A stretch of 26,906 bases of DNA from Fibrobacter sp. UBA4373. GTDB taxonomy: Bacteria; Fibrobacterota; Fibrobacteria; Fibrobacterales; Fibrobacteraceae. Positions 1 through 8,124 of the stretch are shown piece after piece. Made by a program: the position numbers and the translations under genes. Positions within the stretch are counted from its first letter, which is position 1, and the number at the start of each line of letters is the position of its first letter. The notes beneath the pieces were generated by a model. It did not search any database, had not been told where the DNA came from, and was given only the letters and a program-made list of their open reading frames with translations. The stretch lies in the NCBI GenBank assembly GCA_002390045.1, contig DGSB01000019.1, positions 41,664 through 68,569 on the forward strand, written 5' to 3'.

Positions 1-87
1 CGCCGCAAACTCAGCGTTAAAGAAGTCGAAGAAGAAATCAAACGCCATTGGCACGATCTTTTTGAAGGCGATTCCAGCAAAAAATAA
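1..87 (+). CDS. C-terminal end of an unidentified protein (partial)
   Basis: Frame 1 is open from the window edge and stops with TAA at 85-87, giving 28 residues that are charged and probably helical (RRKLSVKEVEEEIK near the start, ending GDSSKK). A lysine-rich end like this is common for cytoplasmic proteins. The tail is too short to assign to a family. It lies 32 bases upstream of the next rightward gene and could be in the same transcript. Confidence 0.6.
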   Translation, partial: RRKLSVKEVEEEIKRHWHDLFEGDSSKK

Positions 88-119
88 AGCATTCATCCAA
101 AAATTTTAACGAGAGATTT

Positions 120-1349
120 ATGACAGAAAACGAGAAAAAAGTATCGGAACGAGACCGCAGACGAAGACGCAAGTACCGTTTGACCATTTCCATTTTAATG
201 GTTCTCTTGCTGGCTACGCTTTTCATCGTCCAATGCCAGCTTTCCAATTTAAAATCCGAAATGCTTGCAGAACGCGAAGCCATGCTCGACAGCATTACCG
301 CTTACGACAATCATCGTCTCGATAGCCTTCAGCGTTACACCGATAGTCTTGAAGCCGCTCGTGCAGACAGTATCCAGCGTTATAACGACAGCCTTGCTAA
401 CGCCCAACCGAAAAAAGAACTTTCTCCCGAAGAAAAAGCCCGTCTCGATAGTATCGCCAAACGTCGACAGGAAATCCGCGACAGCCTTGCCCGCGAAAAG
501 AAAGCCTTGGAAGACAGCTTAAAGCTTGCACGAAAGGCGATCGCCGATAGCATTGCACGCAGCGACAGTATCCGCAAGGCAGACAGTATCGCCTACGCAA
601 ATCGAGATTCCATACCGCCCGAAGCGAGCATCGTACCTCCGGAAGGACGCTATTACGAACCGATCCAGCTCAAGGTCAAATGCGACGAATATAAATGCAA
701 GACCTATTACTCGGTCGGCGACACAAGTCACCTCCAAGAACTCACCAAGGCGGTGGAATACAATAAGACCGGAGACGTTTACTATTTCGCCGAAGATTCC
801 GCAGGGAACCGCACCGCTTGGCAGAAAGTGCATTATGACATGGCGAGCGATAACGTCTGTGGCAAAAACGCCTATCCGGTTCCGGTGAACGGGAAAACGG
901 TCTGCGTGGACGCTTACGAATACCCGAACGCTCCAGATGCGGTTGTCAAGGATATGGTGTCTCATGAACAGGCGAAAGCCCTTTGTGAAGGAGCCGGCAA
1001 GCGTCTTTGCAAATTCGACGAATGGACCGCGGCTTGCAAGGGAAAGGACGGCTTCCGCTATTCATACGGATCCACATACAAGCCTTCCAAGTGCAACACC
1101 AATTCGTCCAAGGCTCGCCGCGCAGGGCGCAAGGAGCAGTGCCGCAGCTGGTATGGAATGTACGACATGAACGGAAACTTGTGGGAATGGACCGACACGC
1201 CGTCGAAAGAAGCTCCGAACCGTTTCCTCGTCGCAGGAGGAGCGTGGGACACCCAAAACCAAAGTCAATGTACGGACACCAAGTACAGCTTCTACCCGCA
1301 GAATCAATATGCGTTTGTCGGGTTCCGTTGCTGCGCCGATGCGAAGTAG
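120..1349 (+). CDS. Membrane-anchored FGE-sulfatase (SUMF1/PvdO-fold) protein with Asp-Ser repeat stalk
   Basis: 409 residues. A basic N-terminus (RDRRRRRKYR) is followed by one membrane segment at about 21-38, so the rest should face the periplasm. Residues 57-164 are a charged, probably coiled-coil stalk with twelve DSI/DSL tripeptides. Residues 166-240 resemble a chitobiase C-terminal-like or Ig-like module (PPEG.YYEP at the start, YYFAEDSAGNRT near the end). Residues 250-409 are an FGE-sulfatase domain, shown by KRLCKFDEWTAACKG, YDMNGNLWEWTD, GGAWD and a closing VGFRCC. The many cysteines suit an extracytoplasmic, disulfide-bonded fold. Most members with this fold in such bacteria are not proven enzymes, and I cannot assign formylglycine-generating activity. 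The start at 120 has a weak GAGAG ribosome site at 111-115. The gene converges on the M15-like gene, whose end is 5 bases away. Confidence 0.85.
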   Translation: MTENEKKVSERDRRRRRKYRLTISILMVLLLATLFIVQCQLSNLKSEMLAEREAMLDSITAYDNHRLDSLQRYTDSLEAARADSIQRYNDSLANAQPKKELSPEEKARLDSIAKRRQEIRDSLAREKKALEDSLKLARKAIADSIARSDSIRKADSIAYANRDSIPPEASIVPPEGRYYEPIQLKVKCDEYKCKTYYSVGDTSHLQELTKAVEYNKTGDVYYFAEDSAGNRTAWQKVHYDMASDNVCGKNAYPVPVNGKTVCVDAYEYPNAPDAVVKDMVSHEQAKALCEGAGKRLCKFDEWTAACKGKDGFRYSYGSTYKPSKCNTNSSKARRAGRKEQCRSWYGMYDMNGNLWEWTDTPSKEAPNRFLVAGGAWDTQNQSQCTDTKYSFYPQNQYAFVGFRCCADAK

Positions 1350-1354
1350 CTTTT

Positions 1355-1777
1355 TTACGGCGGATCCCGCAGTTCAATGTGAAGATGTTCGTTTGTAGTC
1401 CCAGCATCTTCCCACAGCACGAGAAAGCGCTCCCCGAGCGCTTTTTTTATTGCGGATACCAGTTCGCCGCGATTTTCCTTCGGAACCTCGCGTATGCGAA
1501 AATCCAAAGCCAAATTCATATAGTGCTTGGAAAACCTTGCATGACAGCCAAAATCATTTGCACTTGTAATGGTCGGGCGGTAAGAATCCCCCATTACCTT
1601 GTGAAATTCAGCCACAACGACCAAACCAGCGGTGTCCATAACCGCTTCAAGCTTCCCCGTACTTACCCCAGACTTCTGATTCGTTCGCTTTAAAAGCAAG
1701 CGATGAACATCTTTTTGCCCCCATTCTGCATTTGTCCATGCAAAAAGCAGCAGCAAAAAGAGAATAGTCTTTTGCAT
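1355..1777 (-). CDS. Secreted M15-like (D-Ala-D-Ala carboxypeptidase/VanX-type) zinc peptidase
   Basis: 140 residues with a hydrophobic signal peptide at about 1-17 (LFLLLLFAWTNA). The family metal motif SxHxxGxAxD appears as SKHYMNLALD (S83, H85, D92; N88 replaces the usual Gly). The later ExxH pair appears as EHLH (E130, H133), matching the catalytic Glu and third zinc ligand of M15 enzymes. This suggests a small periplasmic peptidase acting on peptidoglycan stem peptides, although substrate is inference. It is shorter than most M15 enzymes but has the core. The ATG at 1775-1777 has no clear ribosome site. It is convergent with the FGE-sulfatase gene and divergent from the lipoprotein gene. 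Confidence 0.65.
   Translation of the reverse strand: MQKTILFLLLLFAWTNAEWGQKDVHRLLLKRTNQKSGVSTGKLEAVMDTAGLVVVAEFHKVMGDSYRPTITSANDFGCHARFSKHYMNLALDFRIREVPKENRGELVSAIKKALGERFLVLWEDAGTTNEHLHIELRDPP
1424..1448 (+). terminator. Intrinsic terminator inside the convergent gene
   Basis: A perfect 9-bp stem (AAAGCGCTC at 1424-1432, GAGCGCTTT at 1436-1444) with a CCC loop runs into seven T residues (1442-1448). It lies 75 bases past the stop of the FGE-sulfatase gene and within the antisense strand of the M15-like gene, so it should end the rightward transcript. Confidence 0.75.
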
Positions 1778-1842
1778 ACAAGAAAAAGATAAAATTTTTC
1801 AGGGAACTTTTTATTATTTTATGGGAACTAATGGAGAACTCT

Positions 1843-2205
1843 ATGAAAAAGCTTTTATGGATTATCGCACTTGCATCCCTTGCCCTGATGACTTCCTGCT
1901 CAAGAGAAAAACCTGTCTTCACAGGTTACTGGCAAGGTGAAGAAGACATGGTTTTTGAAGTTTTCCAGACCAAGCCTGGCGAAAACAATTACACCATTCG
2001 TAACATCAACGGCGATCTCTTTGCAAGCATTGAAGGCGACTCCGTTCTGACGGGAAAAAATTCTCTCGACATGCCTTTCTATATGCGAGTCAAGGGCGAT
2101 TCCGCCTTCTACCAGTTCGGAACCATTATTTCTAAATACAAGAGAATCGACGCGAGCAAGTATCAGAGCATCTTTTCGAAGCTGCAACCGGCCAATGCTC
2201 AGTAA
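1843..2205 (+). CDS. Small lipoprotein of unknown function
   Basis: 120 residues. I start at 1843 (MKKLLWII) and not at the in-frame ATG at 1831, because a GGAG site at 1833-1836 sits 6 bases before it and the shorter protein begins with a standard signal. The signal ends in a lipobox (LALMTSC), so the mature protein should carry a lipid on the cysteine. The mature part begins with a Gly-Tyr-Trp motif (FTGYWQGEEDMVF) seen in small beta-rich domains that compare a compound's effect or hold a ligand, but no family can be named. Its transcript probably ends at the hairpin at 2304-2332. Confidence 0.75.
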   Translation: MKKLLWIIALASLALMTSCSREKPVFTGYWQGEEDMVFEVFQTKPGENNYTIRNINGDLFASIEGDSVLTGKNSLDMPFYMRVKGDSAFYQFGTIISKYKRIDASKYQSIFSKLQPANAQ

Positions 2206-2218
2206 TGAGCAGCTCTGA

Positions 2219-2500
2219 CTAAAGCATCGAAATCAGCGTTCCGACAACGACAATCGACAGCATTGTATTTAGGAACAGCATCGTACGGCGCAAAATCTTT
2301 AAGAAGGACTCCTGAAGCAGGGGTCCTTTTTTACCTGTATATTCTTTAATTCCAAGTACGACAGTAATAAGCCCTGTCACCACAAGCATCAAGGCTCCGA
2401 CATAATAGCCTTCCCTCCAGACGAGAAAGCTGATCCACGCACCGAGAATCATCGAAACGACTCCGACTGCAATTTCCACAAGATAACGTTTCTGATGCAT
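2219..2500 (-). CDS. Small integral membrane protein
   Basis: 93 residues with about three hydrophobic segments: 8-27 (IAVGVVSMILGAWISFLVW), 32-50 (YVGALMLVVTGLITVVLG) and 72-91 at the C-terminus. No family is recognised. A GAGG site lies 4 bases before the ATG. The gene starts 14 bases after the stop of the Omp85-like gene on the same strand, so it is probably the third gene of that operon. An intrinsic terminator for the opposite strand is embedded in its coding sequence. Confidence 0.7.
   Translation of the reverse strand: MHQKRYLVEIAVGVVSMILGAWISFLVWREGYYVGALMLVVTGLITVVLGIKEYTGKKGPLLQESFLKILRRTMLFLNTMLSIVVVGTLISML
2304..2332 (+). terminator. Intrinsic terminator for the lipoprotein gene, inside the convergent gene
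   Basis: AAGGACTC (2304-2311) pairs with GGGTCCTT (2321-2328) with one G-T wobble, around a 9-base loop, and is followed by more T residues to 2332. It is about 100 bases past the lipoprotein stop and opposite the coding strand of the small membrane protein gene. Confidence 0.6.
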
Positions 2501-2514
2501 AGAACCTCAAATTT

Positions 2515-4263
2515 TTAGAGCGAAAGTAAAGCAATCAAACCGACCCGCGGGAGCGAACTCACCAACGGACCGTTCAGCGGCCAGCTAAAGTTTAAATGGT
2601 TTACAAGTCCCGAAACCGACTTGGTCATTACAAAGCGGAATCCAAAGCCGGCAACATAAGTCATATCACGCGGTTCAAATTCATGGATGCTTGCCGTTGT
2701 CTCGCCGGCCTTAAAAAAGACAGCGAGAACCGGAGCGACGGTTCCGATTTCAAAATGCGGGAAAAATCGTTCTTCAATTTGGCCATAAAATCTAGCCTGT
2801 CCTGTATATAAATATGAAGGGAATCCGTAAAATTCCTGCCCCGCAAATCCACCCAGCGAAAGTTGCTTACCGTATGCGGAATTTTTATACGTATCCATAT
2901 AAGCCCCAAGCTGGGTTGAGAACCATTCATTCGAACGCCAAATGTATTCGAGAGAGGCGTATTCATAGATATCGCGTCGCGTATCGGAATTGAAATAGAA
3001 ATGGGATTTTGCATTCAACATCAGATGATGCATGCGCGAGCCCAAGGCAAGGTAGACGCTGTAATCCAAGCGAGCGTCATCATCCATAGCCCCGATTGCT
3101 TTCCAGTTTTTAGAAATTCCGACTTTGACACTGTACCCCTTATCGATATCTTCAGTCCACTTGGCATGCTTAAAATTCGTCAAGCGGTCGTAGCGAATCC
3201 GTGAAAGAGTGATGCTTGCCCCAAACCGAGAATCCAACTGCTCAGGAATCCAATCGGAATACGCCGAAGAATCCAAAACATAGACTTCGTCATTTTCTAC
3301 AAAACGATAAGGCGTTACCGATTTATAAGAGCGCCCTAGGCGATGATAATCATAACTGAGTCCAAGATAAATTTTGAATTCTTCCCCGCCGAAAGAATGC
3401 CCGATTCGGAAAGACGCAGAATCTTCTTCCATCCCGTTTACCCGGAGAACTGCATTTCCATGCTTGCGATTGTATGTTGGAAGCAATTCCTTGACACTAT
3501 CGGAAACGGTTAAAGAAACTCGTTCCGACGGAAGCTTTCCTGTCCAATAATATTTGGTATCCTGTTTGTCGGTAAACCCCGCAATGGTATAAGCCCATTC
3601 ATTCTTTTGACGGGAAAGGTACGGCAAGTACATCGTCGCGTAATGCGTGTAACCGTCCGTATTGTCCGAAATCGAAACTTCAAAACGGTTGTTGCGGAAT
3701 AAAAAATTGCTGTTGTTATAAAGTCCCATGAACTTGTCACGGTAATCGTCGTGAGAATAATAGATCCCGATGGTCTGACCAAAGCCCAGGAAATTATTTT
3801 CCCATATTCCGACTCCATAATTCAATCCGCCATCACCCGGTCTATCCAAAGAGACCGCCGGAGAAAGCGTCCAAGTGTCACTGGTTTTCACGTAAAGAAT
3901 TTTTTTTCCATCCGGCGAGACTTCTTTCGTAATTTTTGCATCCGCAATATAAGCCTGCGAACGCAAATTTTTTTCGCTTTCGATGAGTTCGTACAAATTC
4001 ACTTTGTCGCCGACATCGAACAGCAAAAGCTTTTTGACAACCGATTCCCTGGTTTCAAAATGGATACCGTTTCCGATGTCATAAATCAGGCTATCGGCCC
4101 AAGAATACGCTTTAGAATCGTCAAAAGCATCTCCATTGTTGACCACGATGGAATCTACACGAAAATACTCCAGCGAATCCGTATTCGGGCGACGAAACGC
4201 CACTTCTGGCAAGACATCTGCTGCCGCCAAAGCCGTCAAACACAAAATCAAAAAAACTATCAC
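2515..4263 (-). CDS. Omp85-like outer membrane beta-barrel protein with one POTRA-like domain
   Basis: 582 residues. A signal peptide is at 1-15 (LILCLTALAAA). At about 72-125 is a POTRA-like stretch: VVKKLLLFDVGDKV, then ESEKNLRSQAYIADAKI, then KTSDTWTLSP. This pattern is familiar from Omp85-related proteins of other diderms with a short periplasmic part. The remaining 450 residues alternate aromatic and polar residues (for example YGVGIWENNFLGFGQT, VAGFGFRFVMTKS) as in a barrel. The start is GTG at 4261-4263, chosen because it overlaps the upstream TGA in a GTGA junction and gives a signal peptide at once. The overlap implies coupled translation with the DUF748 gene. Omp85 membership is from motif resemblance; a non-Omp85 barrel with a POTRA-like domain is possible. 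Confidence 0.7.
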   Translation of the reverse strand: MIVFLILCLTALAAADVLPEVAFRRPNTDSLEYFRVDSIVVNNGDAFDDSKAYSWADSLIYDIGNGIHFETRESVVKKLLLFDVGDKVNLYELIESEKNLRSQAYIADAKITKEVSPDGKKILYVKTSDTWTLSPAVSLDRPGDGGLNYGVGIWENNFLGFGQTIGIYYSHDDYRDKFMGLYNNSNFLFRNNRFEVSISDNTDGYTHYATMYLPYLSRQKNEWAYTIAGFTDKQDTKYYWTGKLPSERVSLTVSDSVKELLPTYNRKHGNAVLRVNGMEEDSASFRIGHSFGGEEFKIYLGLSYDYHRLGRSYKSVTPYRFVENDEVYVLDSSAYSDWIPEQLDSRFGASITLSRIRYDRLTNFKHAKWTEDIDKGYSVKVGISKNWKAIGAMDDDARLDYSVYLALGSRMHHLMLNAKSHFYFNSDTRRDIYEYASLEYIWRSNEWFSTQLGAYMDTYKNSAYGKQLSLGGFAGQEFYGFPSYLYTGQARFYGQIEERFFPHFEIGTVAPVLAVFFKAGETTASIHEFEPRDMTYVAGFGFRFVMTKSVSGLVNHLNFSWPLNGPLVSSLPRVGLIALLSL

Positions 4264-6491
4264 GGAAGTTCCACCATCATACGGAATAAGGATTTTTTAC
4301 CGATCGAGCCTCGTTCAGCAGGCGTCGCCATGCGAACCTTCAAATTATTCGCCGTGACACCCGGTTGAGCACTCAGCGCCTTCAAAAGCTTCGCATTTCG
4401 ATTTTCGGCAAGCTGATTCAACTGCTGGATTAAAGTTTCGTCAGATGGCCGTTGCCACGATTCGGAGAACTGCTTAAAGCCTTCATCCTCCTTCGCTTCT
4501 AAAGCCGCTTTCATATCGACAGGTGTCAAATTCGTCTTTCCAGTCTGGGCCTTGTAATAAGCGATCTTCAATTCTCCACGCGCAAATGCATCTATCTGCT
4601 TTTTCGGATTATAAACTTGGAGAACGGTCAATTTGGAACCCGGCTTTACCGAAAGCACCTTTGTCCATTCCGTAGCCATGCCATACTGTTCGCTTGTAAA
4701 GTCATCGGCCACAACATCAAAAGCAAATACACTCGGAGTCGAGCCTCCCAAAAGAAGCTTCGCCGGAGAAAGCGCGACCTTGATCATCAGGTTCATGATG
4801 GTCTGCCAGATAATTTTTCCATAAGAAAATTCCGGATCCTGCAAATTTCCCTTCACCGGAACATCAAACGAAATCTTTCCGTCCTTATCCTTCAAAATGT
4901 AAAGAGCGACCTTCATCGGAACCATGTATTCCGGATTTGCACCCGAGGGTTTATCGCCCACAGTCAAGTTGTAAATGTCAATCATATTTTTGCTATCGAC
5001 ATTGTAATGATCGATTACATTGTCCGAGGCAAAGCCCAAAGATCCCTCGGTCAATGGATACCCGGTGTAATGTTCGGAATACTTCGAGAAATCTGCCATA
5101 TTGACATTCTTGACAGAAATATTCGCCCGAAGAGATGTTTGATCCATAGGGACAAGCTTTGCCGATACTTTGGCAGAACCACCTCGCGGAAGAACGGCGC
5201 TCACGTTCACATTCGCTTCGCGGTCATACGCCACATTCGACGCCTTGACAGAAATTCCAGAAACCGTATAGGAGAATCCACCCGGAATCGTATTGTCGTT
5301 GAACGTAAACTGAGTATTCGAAACAGAAAGCTTCTTCAGCAGGGCGTCCATCTGCAACGGTGCATTTTTCTTGTCTTCGGAAAGAGCGGGAGCGTCTTCA
5401 GCAACCGTTGAATCCTTCTCCGCATTTTTTCCCTGAGTGGAAAGAAGCTCTTCAATGCTATTCGAATTCTTGTACAGATCAAAATGAGCTGACGCGCCTT
5501 GCACATCGACAGAATCGATGATGAATCGATTCTTTTCGAGGTTCGCTTCCGCAATGCCGATTCCAATGTGAGAGACTCCCAGTTGCTTTCCCGAATTTTC
5601 GGTGAGCATCACCTTGTCGACAAGAACCGTTCCCTTGGCTGTCGAGGCGAGCACATTCGAAACGTTCCCATTTGCAAAAAGGTCTACACTCACCGTTCCC
5701 GAAAGATCCTTAAAATTCAGGGAATTTTCCAGATACGGCTTTACCATGCCGATTTCAAACTGGGAAAGTTTTACGTTTACAGCAAAATCGCCCTTTTGCA
5801 TATTATAATCGGCATTCACGCCAAGAGATCCCCCGCCAGCGAATTCAAGCTTCACACCGGCCGATGTATTCTGGTTCGAAAAATAGACCTCCGGAACATT
5901 CACCGAAAAGTCCTTGATCTCTATATTCGAATGGACTTCCTCATCGTTAAAGATGACATCGCCCGAAAGAATGGCGATTTTTTTGACAGAAATGCCAAAC
6001 GGAAGCGCATTCACCTGCGTCATCACGGAGTCCGCCACATTCACTTGAACGGAATCTTCTTTAGATTCGAGAACCGTTTCTTGCCCGTTCAATACGGAAT
6101 CGTCCTTCGCTTCAAAATGTTCCAAAATGTCGGTAAAGTTGAAAACTTTTCCATTCTTTACAACACGCGCATAAGGAGAATCGATTTTGACTTCGGAAAG
6201 GCAAATATCCCCGATGAAAAGACAGGCCGGATCCGCATTGACATAGAACTGCTTAAAGGCGACAAATCGAGTCGAATCATCCGGTTCAAAAAGGCTAAAG
6301 TTTTCGATGGAGAACGTAAAGCGAAACGGATTAAAGGAAATATCCCCGATCTGCATTTGGCGGCCCACAAGTTCCTTCGAATGCTCTTCGATATAACCCT
6401 TGGCGATCTTAGGCGCAACAAAGCAAGCCACAATCACCAACAGGAGCAGAACCGCAACAACAATTCCAATGATACGTAACGCTTTTTTCAT
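4260..6491 (-). CDS. DUF748 family AsmA-like envelope protein
   Basis: 743 residues. An N-terminal membrane anchor spans about 7-28 (IIGIVVAVLLLLVIVACFV), and the rest should be periplasmic. AsmA-like features follow: QMQIGDISFNPFRFTFSIEN near 45-64, and long amphipathic beta segments throughout. The DUF748 hallmark near 540 is clear (FDVPVKGNLQDPEFSYGKI, followed by a KVALSPAKLLLGG stretch). Proteins of the AsmA/TamB clan form long grooved rods that carry lipids or help outer-membrane assembly; that role here is inference. It is the first gene of a leftward operon, overlapping the Omp85-like gene by four bases. The ATG at 6489-6491 lacks an obvious ribosome site. It is divergent from rnpB, 36 bases away. 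Confidence 0.85.
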   Translation of the reverse strand: MKKALRIIGIVVAVLLLLVIVACFVAPKIAKGYIEEHSKELVGRQMQIGDISFNPFRFTFSIENFSLFEPDDSTRFVAFKQFYVNADPACLFIGDICLSEVKIDSPYARVVKNGKVFNFTDILEHFEAKDDSVLNGQETVLESKEDSVQVNVADSVMTQVNALPFGISVKKIAILSGDVIFNDEEVHSNIEIKDFSVNVPEVYFSNQNTSAGVKLEFAGGGSLGVNADYNMQKGDFAVNVKLSQFEIGMVKPYLENSLNFKDLSGTVSVDLFANGNVSNVLASTAKGTVLVDKVMLTENSGKQLGVSHIGIGIAEANLEKNRFIIDSVDVQGASAHFDLYKNSNSIEELLSTQGKNAEKDSTVAEDAPALSEDKKNAPLQMDALLKKLSVSNTQFTFNDNTIPGGFSYTVSGISVKASNVAYDREANVNVSAVLPRGGSAKVSAKLVPMDQTSLRANISVKNVNMADFSKYSEHYTGYPLTEGSLGFASDNVIDHYNVDSKNMIDIYNLTVGDKPSGANPEYMVPMKVALYILKDKDGKISFDVPVKGNLQDPEFSYGKIIWQTIMNLMIKVALSPAKLLLGGSTPSVFAFDVVADDFTSEQYGMATEWTKVLSVKPGSKLTVLQVYNPKKQIDAFARGELKIAYYKAQTGKTNLTPVDMKAALEAKEDEGFKQFSESWQRPSDETLIQQLNQLAENRNAKLLKALSAQPGVTANNLKVRMATPAERGSIGKKSLFRMMVELP

Positions 6492-6527
6492 ATTTAAAAG
6501 GATAGAAAATTATGCTACATTTGAATT

Positions 6528-6889
6528 GGGACGACGGATGGCCGCTCTCGTGAAAACGAGGGAGGAAAGTCCGGGCACCGCAAGGCAGGATGCTGGATAA
6601 CGTCCAGGCGTAGAAATACGACGGATAGCGCAGCAGAAAACATACCGCCTCGCAAGAGGTAAGGGTGAAAAGGCGAGGCAAGAGCTCACCGCGTTTCTGG
6701 TGACAGGAACGGCACGGCAAGCCCCATCCGGTGCAAGACCAAGCAGAGTTCCGCACTTTTCGGAGTGCCTGGGTAGCCTTTTCCAGCCGGAATTCGGGTA
6801 GGTTGCTTGAGGCCGCTAGTAATAGCGGATCCAGATAGATGGTCATCGCCGACCTCTGGCCGGCACAAAACCCGGCTTATAGTCGTCCC
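6528..6889 (+). ncRNA. rnpB: RNase P RNA, bacterial type A
   Basis: The catalytic RNA that trims 5' leaders from tRNA precursors. The ends pair (GGGACGAC at 6528-6535 with GTCGTCCC at 6882-6889, forming P1). The near-universal core motif GAGGAAAGTCCGGGC is at 6562-6576, and the other universal stretch (ACAAAACCCGGCTTATAG) is at 6865-6882. The 362-nt length is normal for type A. It stands alone between divergent DUF748 and the MBL-fold gene and has its own terminator. Confidence 0.97.
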
Positions 6890-6895
6890 TTTTAT

Positions 6896-6933
6896 GAGAG
6901 CCTCTTCAAAATGTGAAGAGGCTCTCTCTCTTT
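6896..6933 (+). terminator. rnpB terminator
   Basis: A perfect 12-bp stem (GAGAGCCTCTTC at 6896-6907 and GAAGAGGCTCTC at 6915-6926) with a 7-base loop, followed by a pyrimidine/T-rich run. It begins 6 bases after the RNase P RNA end. Confidence 0.85.
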
Positions 6934-6958
6934 GTAGAGCTTTCTTTAAAGAGCTCCC

Positions 6959-6989
6959 TTGACTTAGAGCTTACTCAAAGTCTTATATT
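6959..6989 (+). promoter_or_regulatory. Candidate sigma-70 type promoter for the MBL-fold/rdgB pair
   Basis: TTGACT (6959-6964) and TATATT (6984-6989) lie 19 bases apart, upstream of the AAGGAG site at 7010-7015. The same TATATT hexamer appears as the -10 of the tRNA-Ser promoter in this window. Confidence 0.45.
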
Positions 6990-7020
6990 GTAGAAAAGGA
7001 ACTTTTCGCAAGGAGCATCC

Positions 7021-8124
7021 ATGCTTTTAGTCATTCTATCGATCGTCGGTGTAATCGGGATTGCAGGCGTCGGAATTTTGAACCAGCCGCAATTCGGGAA
7101 AATTCCTAGCGGAGAACGACTGGAGCGAATCGAAAAATCTCCCCATTATAAAGATGGACATTTTCAAAACGAAATACCAACCACAATGATGACAAAAGAC
7201 AAAGGGATGCTCAGCATCTGGTGGGATTTTCTTTTTAAAAATTATCCGAACACAGTTCCGGATTCCGGACAAATCCAAATCATCAAGACCGATCTTTCAA
7301 AGCTCGACAAAAATAAAGACTTGATTCTCTGGTTTGGACATTCCTCGTACCTGATCCAAGCCGCAGGCAAACGCTATCTCGTCGATCCTGTATTTTACGC
7401 AGGAGCACCGTTCCAATTCATCAACAAGGCTTTTCCGGGAACCCAAGTCTACACGCCCGAAGATATTCCCGACATCGATTTTCTCGTTATTTCTCACGAC
7501 CATTTTGATCATTTGGATTACAAAACCGTTACTCAAATCAAAGACCGAGTCGGGCATGTCGTCACAGGACTCGGCGTCGGTTCCCACTTGGAATACTGGG
7601 GATACTCAGCAAACAAATTAACCGAACTGGATTGGAACGAATCCGCAAGCTTTGCGGATGGCATTCAAATCCACTGCTTACCGGCAAGGCATTTTTCGGG
7701 CAGAAGCCTTTTCCAGACCAAAACCCTTTGGGCTTCCTTCGTCCTCGAAACACCTTCCGGAAAGATCTACATCGGCGGGGATTCCGGTTACGGCACGCAT
7801 TTTGCCCGCATCGGAACACAGTTCCCAAATCTCGACCTAGCCATTTTGGAAAATGGTCAGTACGACGAAAACTGGGCAAACATTCACACCATGCCTCGGG
7901 AATTGCCCCTTATCGCCAAGGACCTCAACGCCAAACGGTATATGACCGTGCATAATTCCAAATTCAAGCTGGCCAATCACAGCTGGGACGAGCCTCTAAA
8001 AAATGCGGAAGCTCTCCGAAGCCAAGGCTTTGACGTCCTCATGCCCACCATCGGCGAAGCCGTCGAATGGAAAAAAGCTATCGTTTCGCCCGAACAAAAA
8101 ACAGTCGAACCGGTCGAAAATTAA
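7021..8124 (+). CDS. MBL-fold metallo-hydrolase (NAPE-PLD/UlaG-like, Lactamase_B_2 group)
   Basis: 367 residues. A hydrophobic N-terminus at 1-20 suggests a membrane anchor or uncleaved signal. The metal motif HxHxDH is intact as HDHFDH (H159, H161, D163, H164), preceded by LWFGHSSYLIQ, in which the GHSS Ser-Tyr pair is typical of this subgroup, and later LPARHFSGR, IGGDSGYG and a C-terminal TVHNSKFKLANHSW that supply further ligands. These proteins hydrolyse phosphodiesters or lactones, and NAPE-PLD-like members cleave N-acyl phospholipids; the substrate here is not readable. A strong AAGGAG sits 5 bases before the ATG. rdgB follows with no gap (TAA then ATG), so the two are probably one operon. 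Confidence 0.85.
   Translation: MLLVILSIVGVIGIAGVGILNQPQFGKIPSGERLERIEKSPHYKDGHFQNEIPTTMMTKDKGMLSIWWDFLFKNYPNTVPDSGQIQIIKTDLSKLDKNKDLILWFGHSSYLIQAAGKRYLVDPVFYAGAPFQFINKAFPGTQVYTPEDIPDIDFLVISHDHFDHLDYKTVTQIKDRVGHVVTGLGVGSHLEYWGYSANKLTELDWNESASFADGIQIHCLPARHFSGRSLFQTKTLWASFVLETPSGKIYIGGDSGYGTHFARIGTQFPNLDLAILENGQYDENWANIHTMPRELPLIAKDLNAKRYMTVHNSKFKLANHSWDEPLKNAEALRSQGFDVLMPTIGEAVEWKKAIVSPEQKTVEPVEN

Noticed and set aside
5499..6479. A 326-codon open frame on the + strand opposite the DUF748 gene
   Set aside because: It lacks a ribosome site and any recognisable motif, and the minus-strand frame is a clear DUF748 protein. The long frame follows from few stop-complement codons in the real gene. 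A similar 264-codon frame at 4617-5411 is rejected for the same reason.
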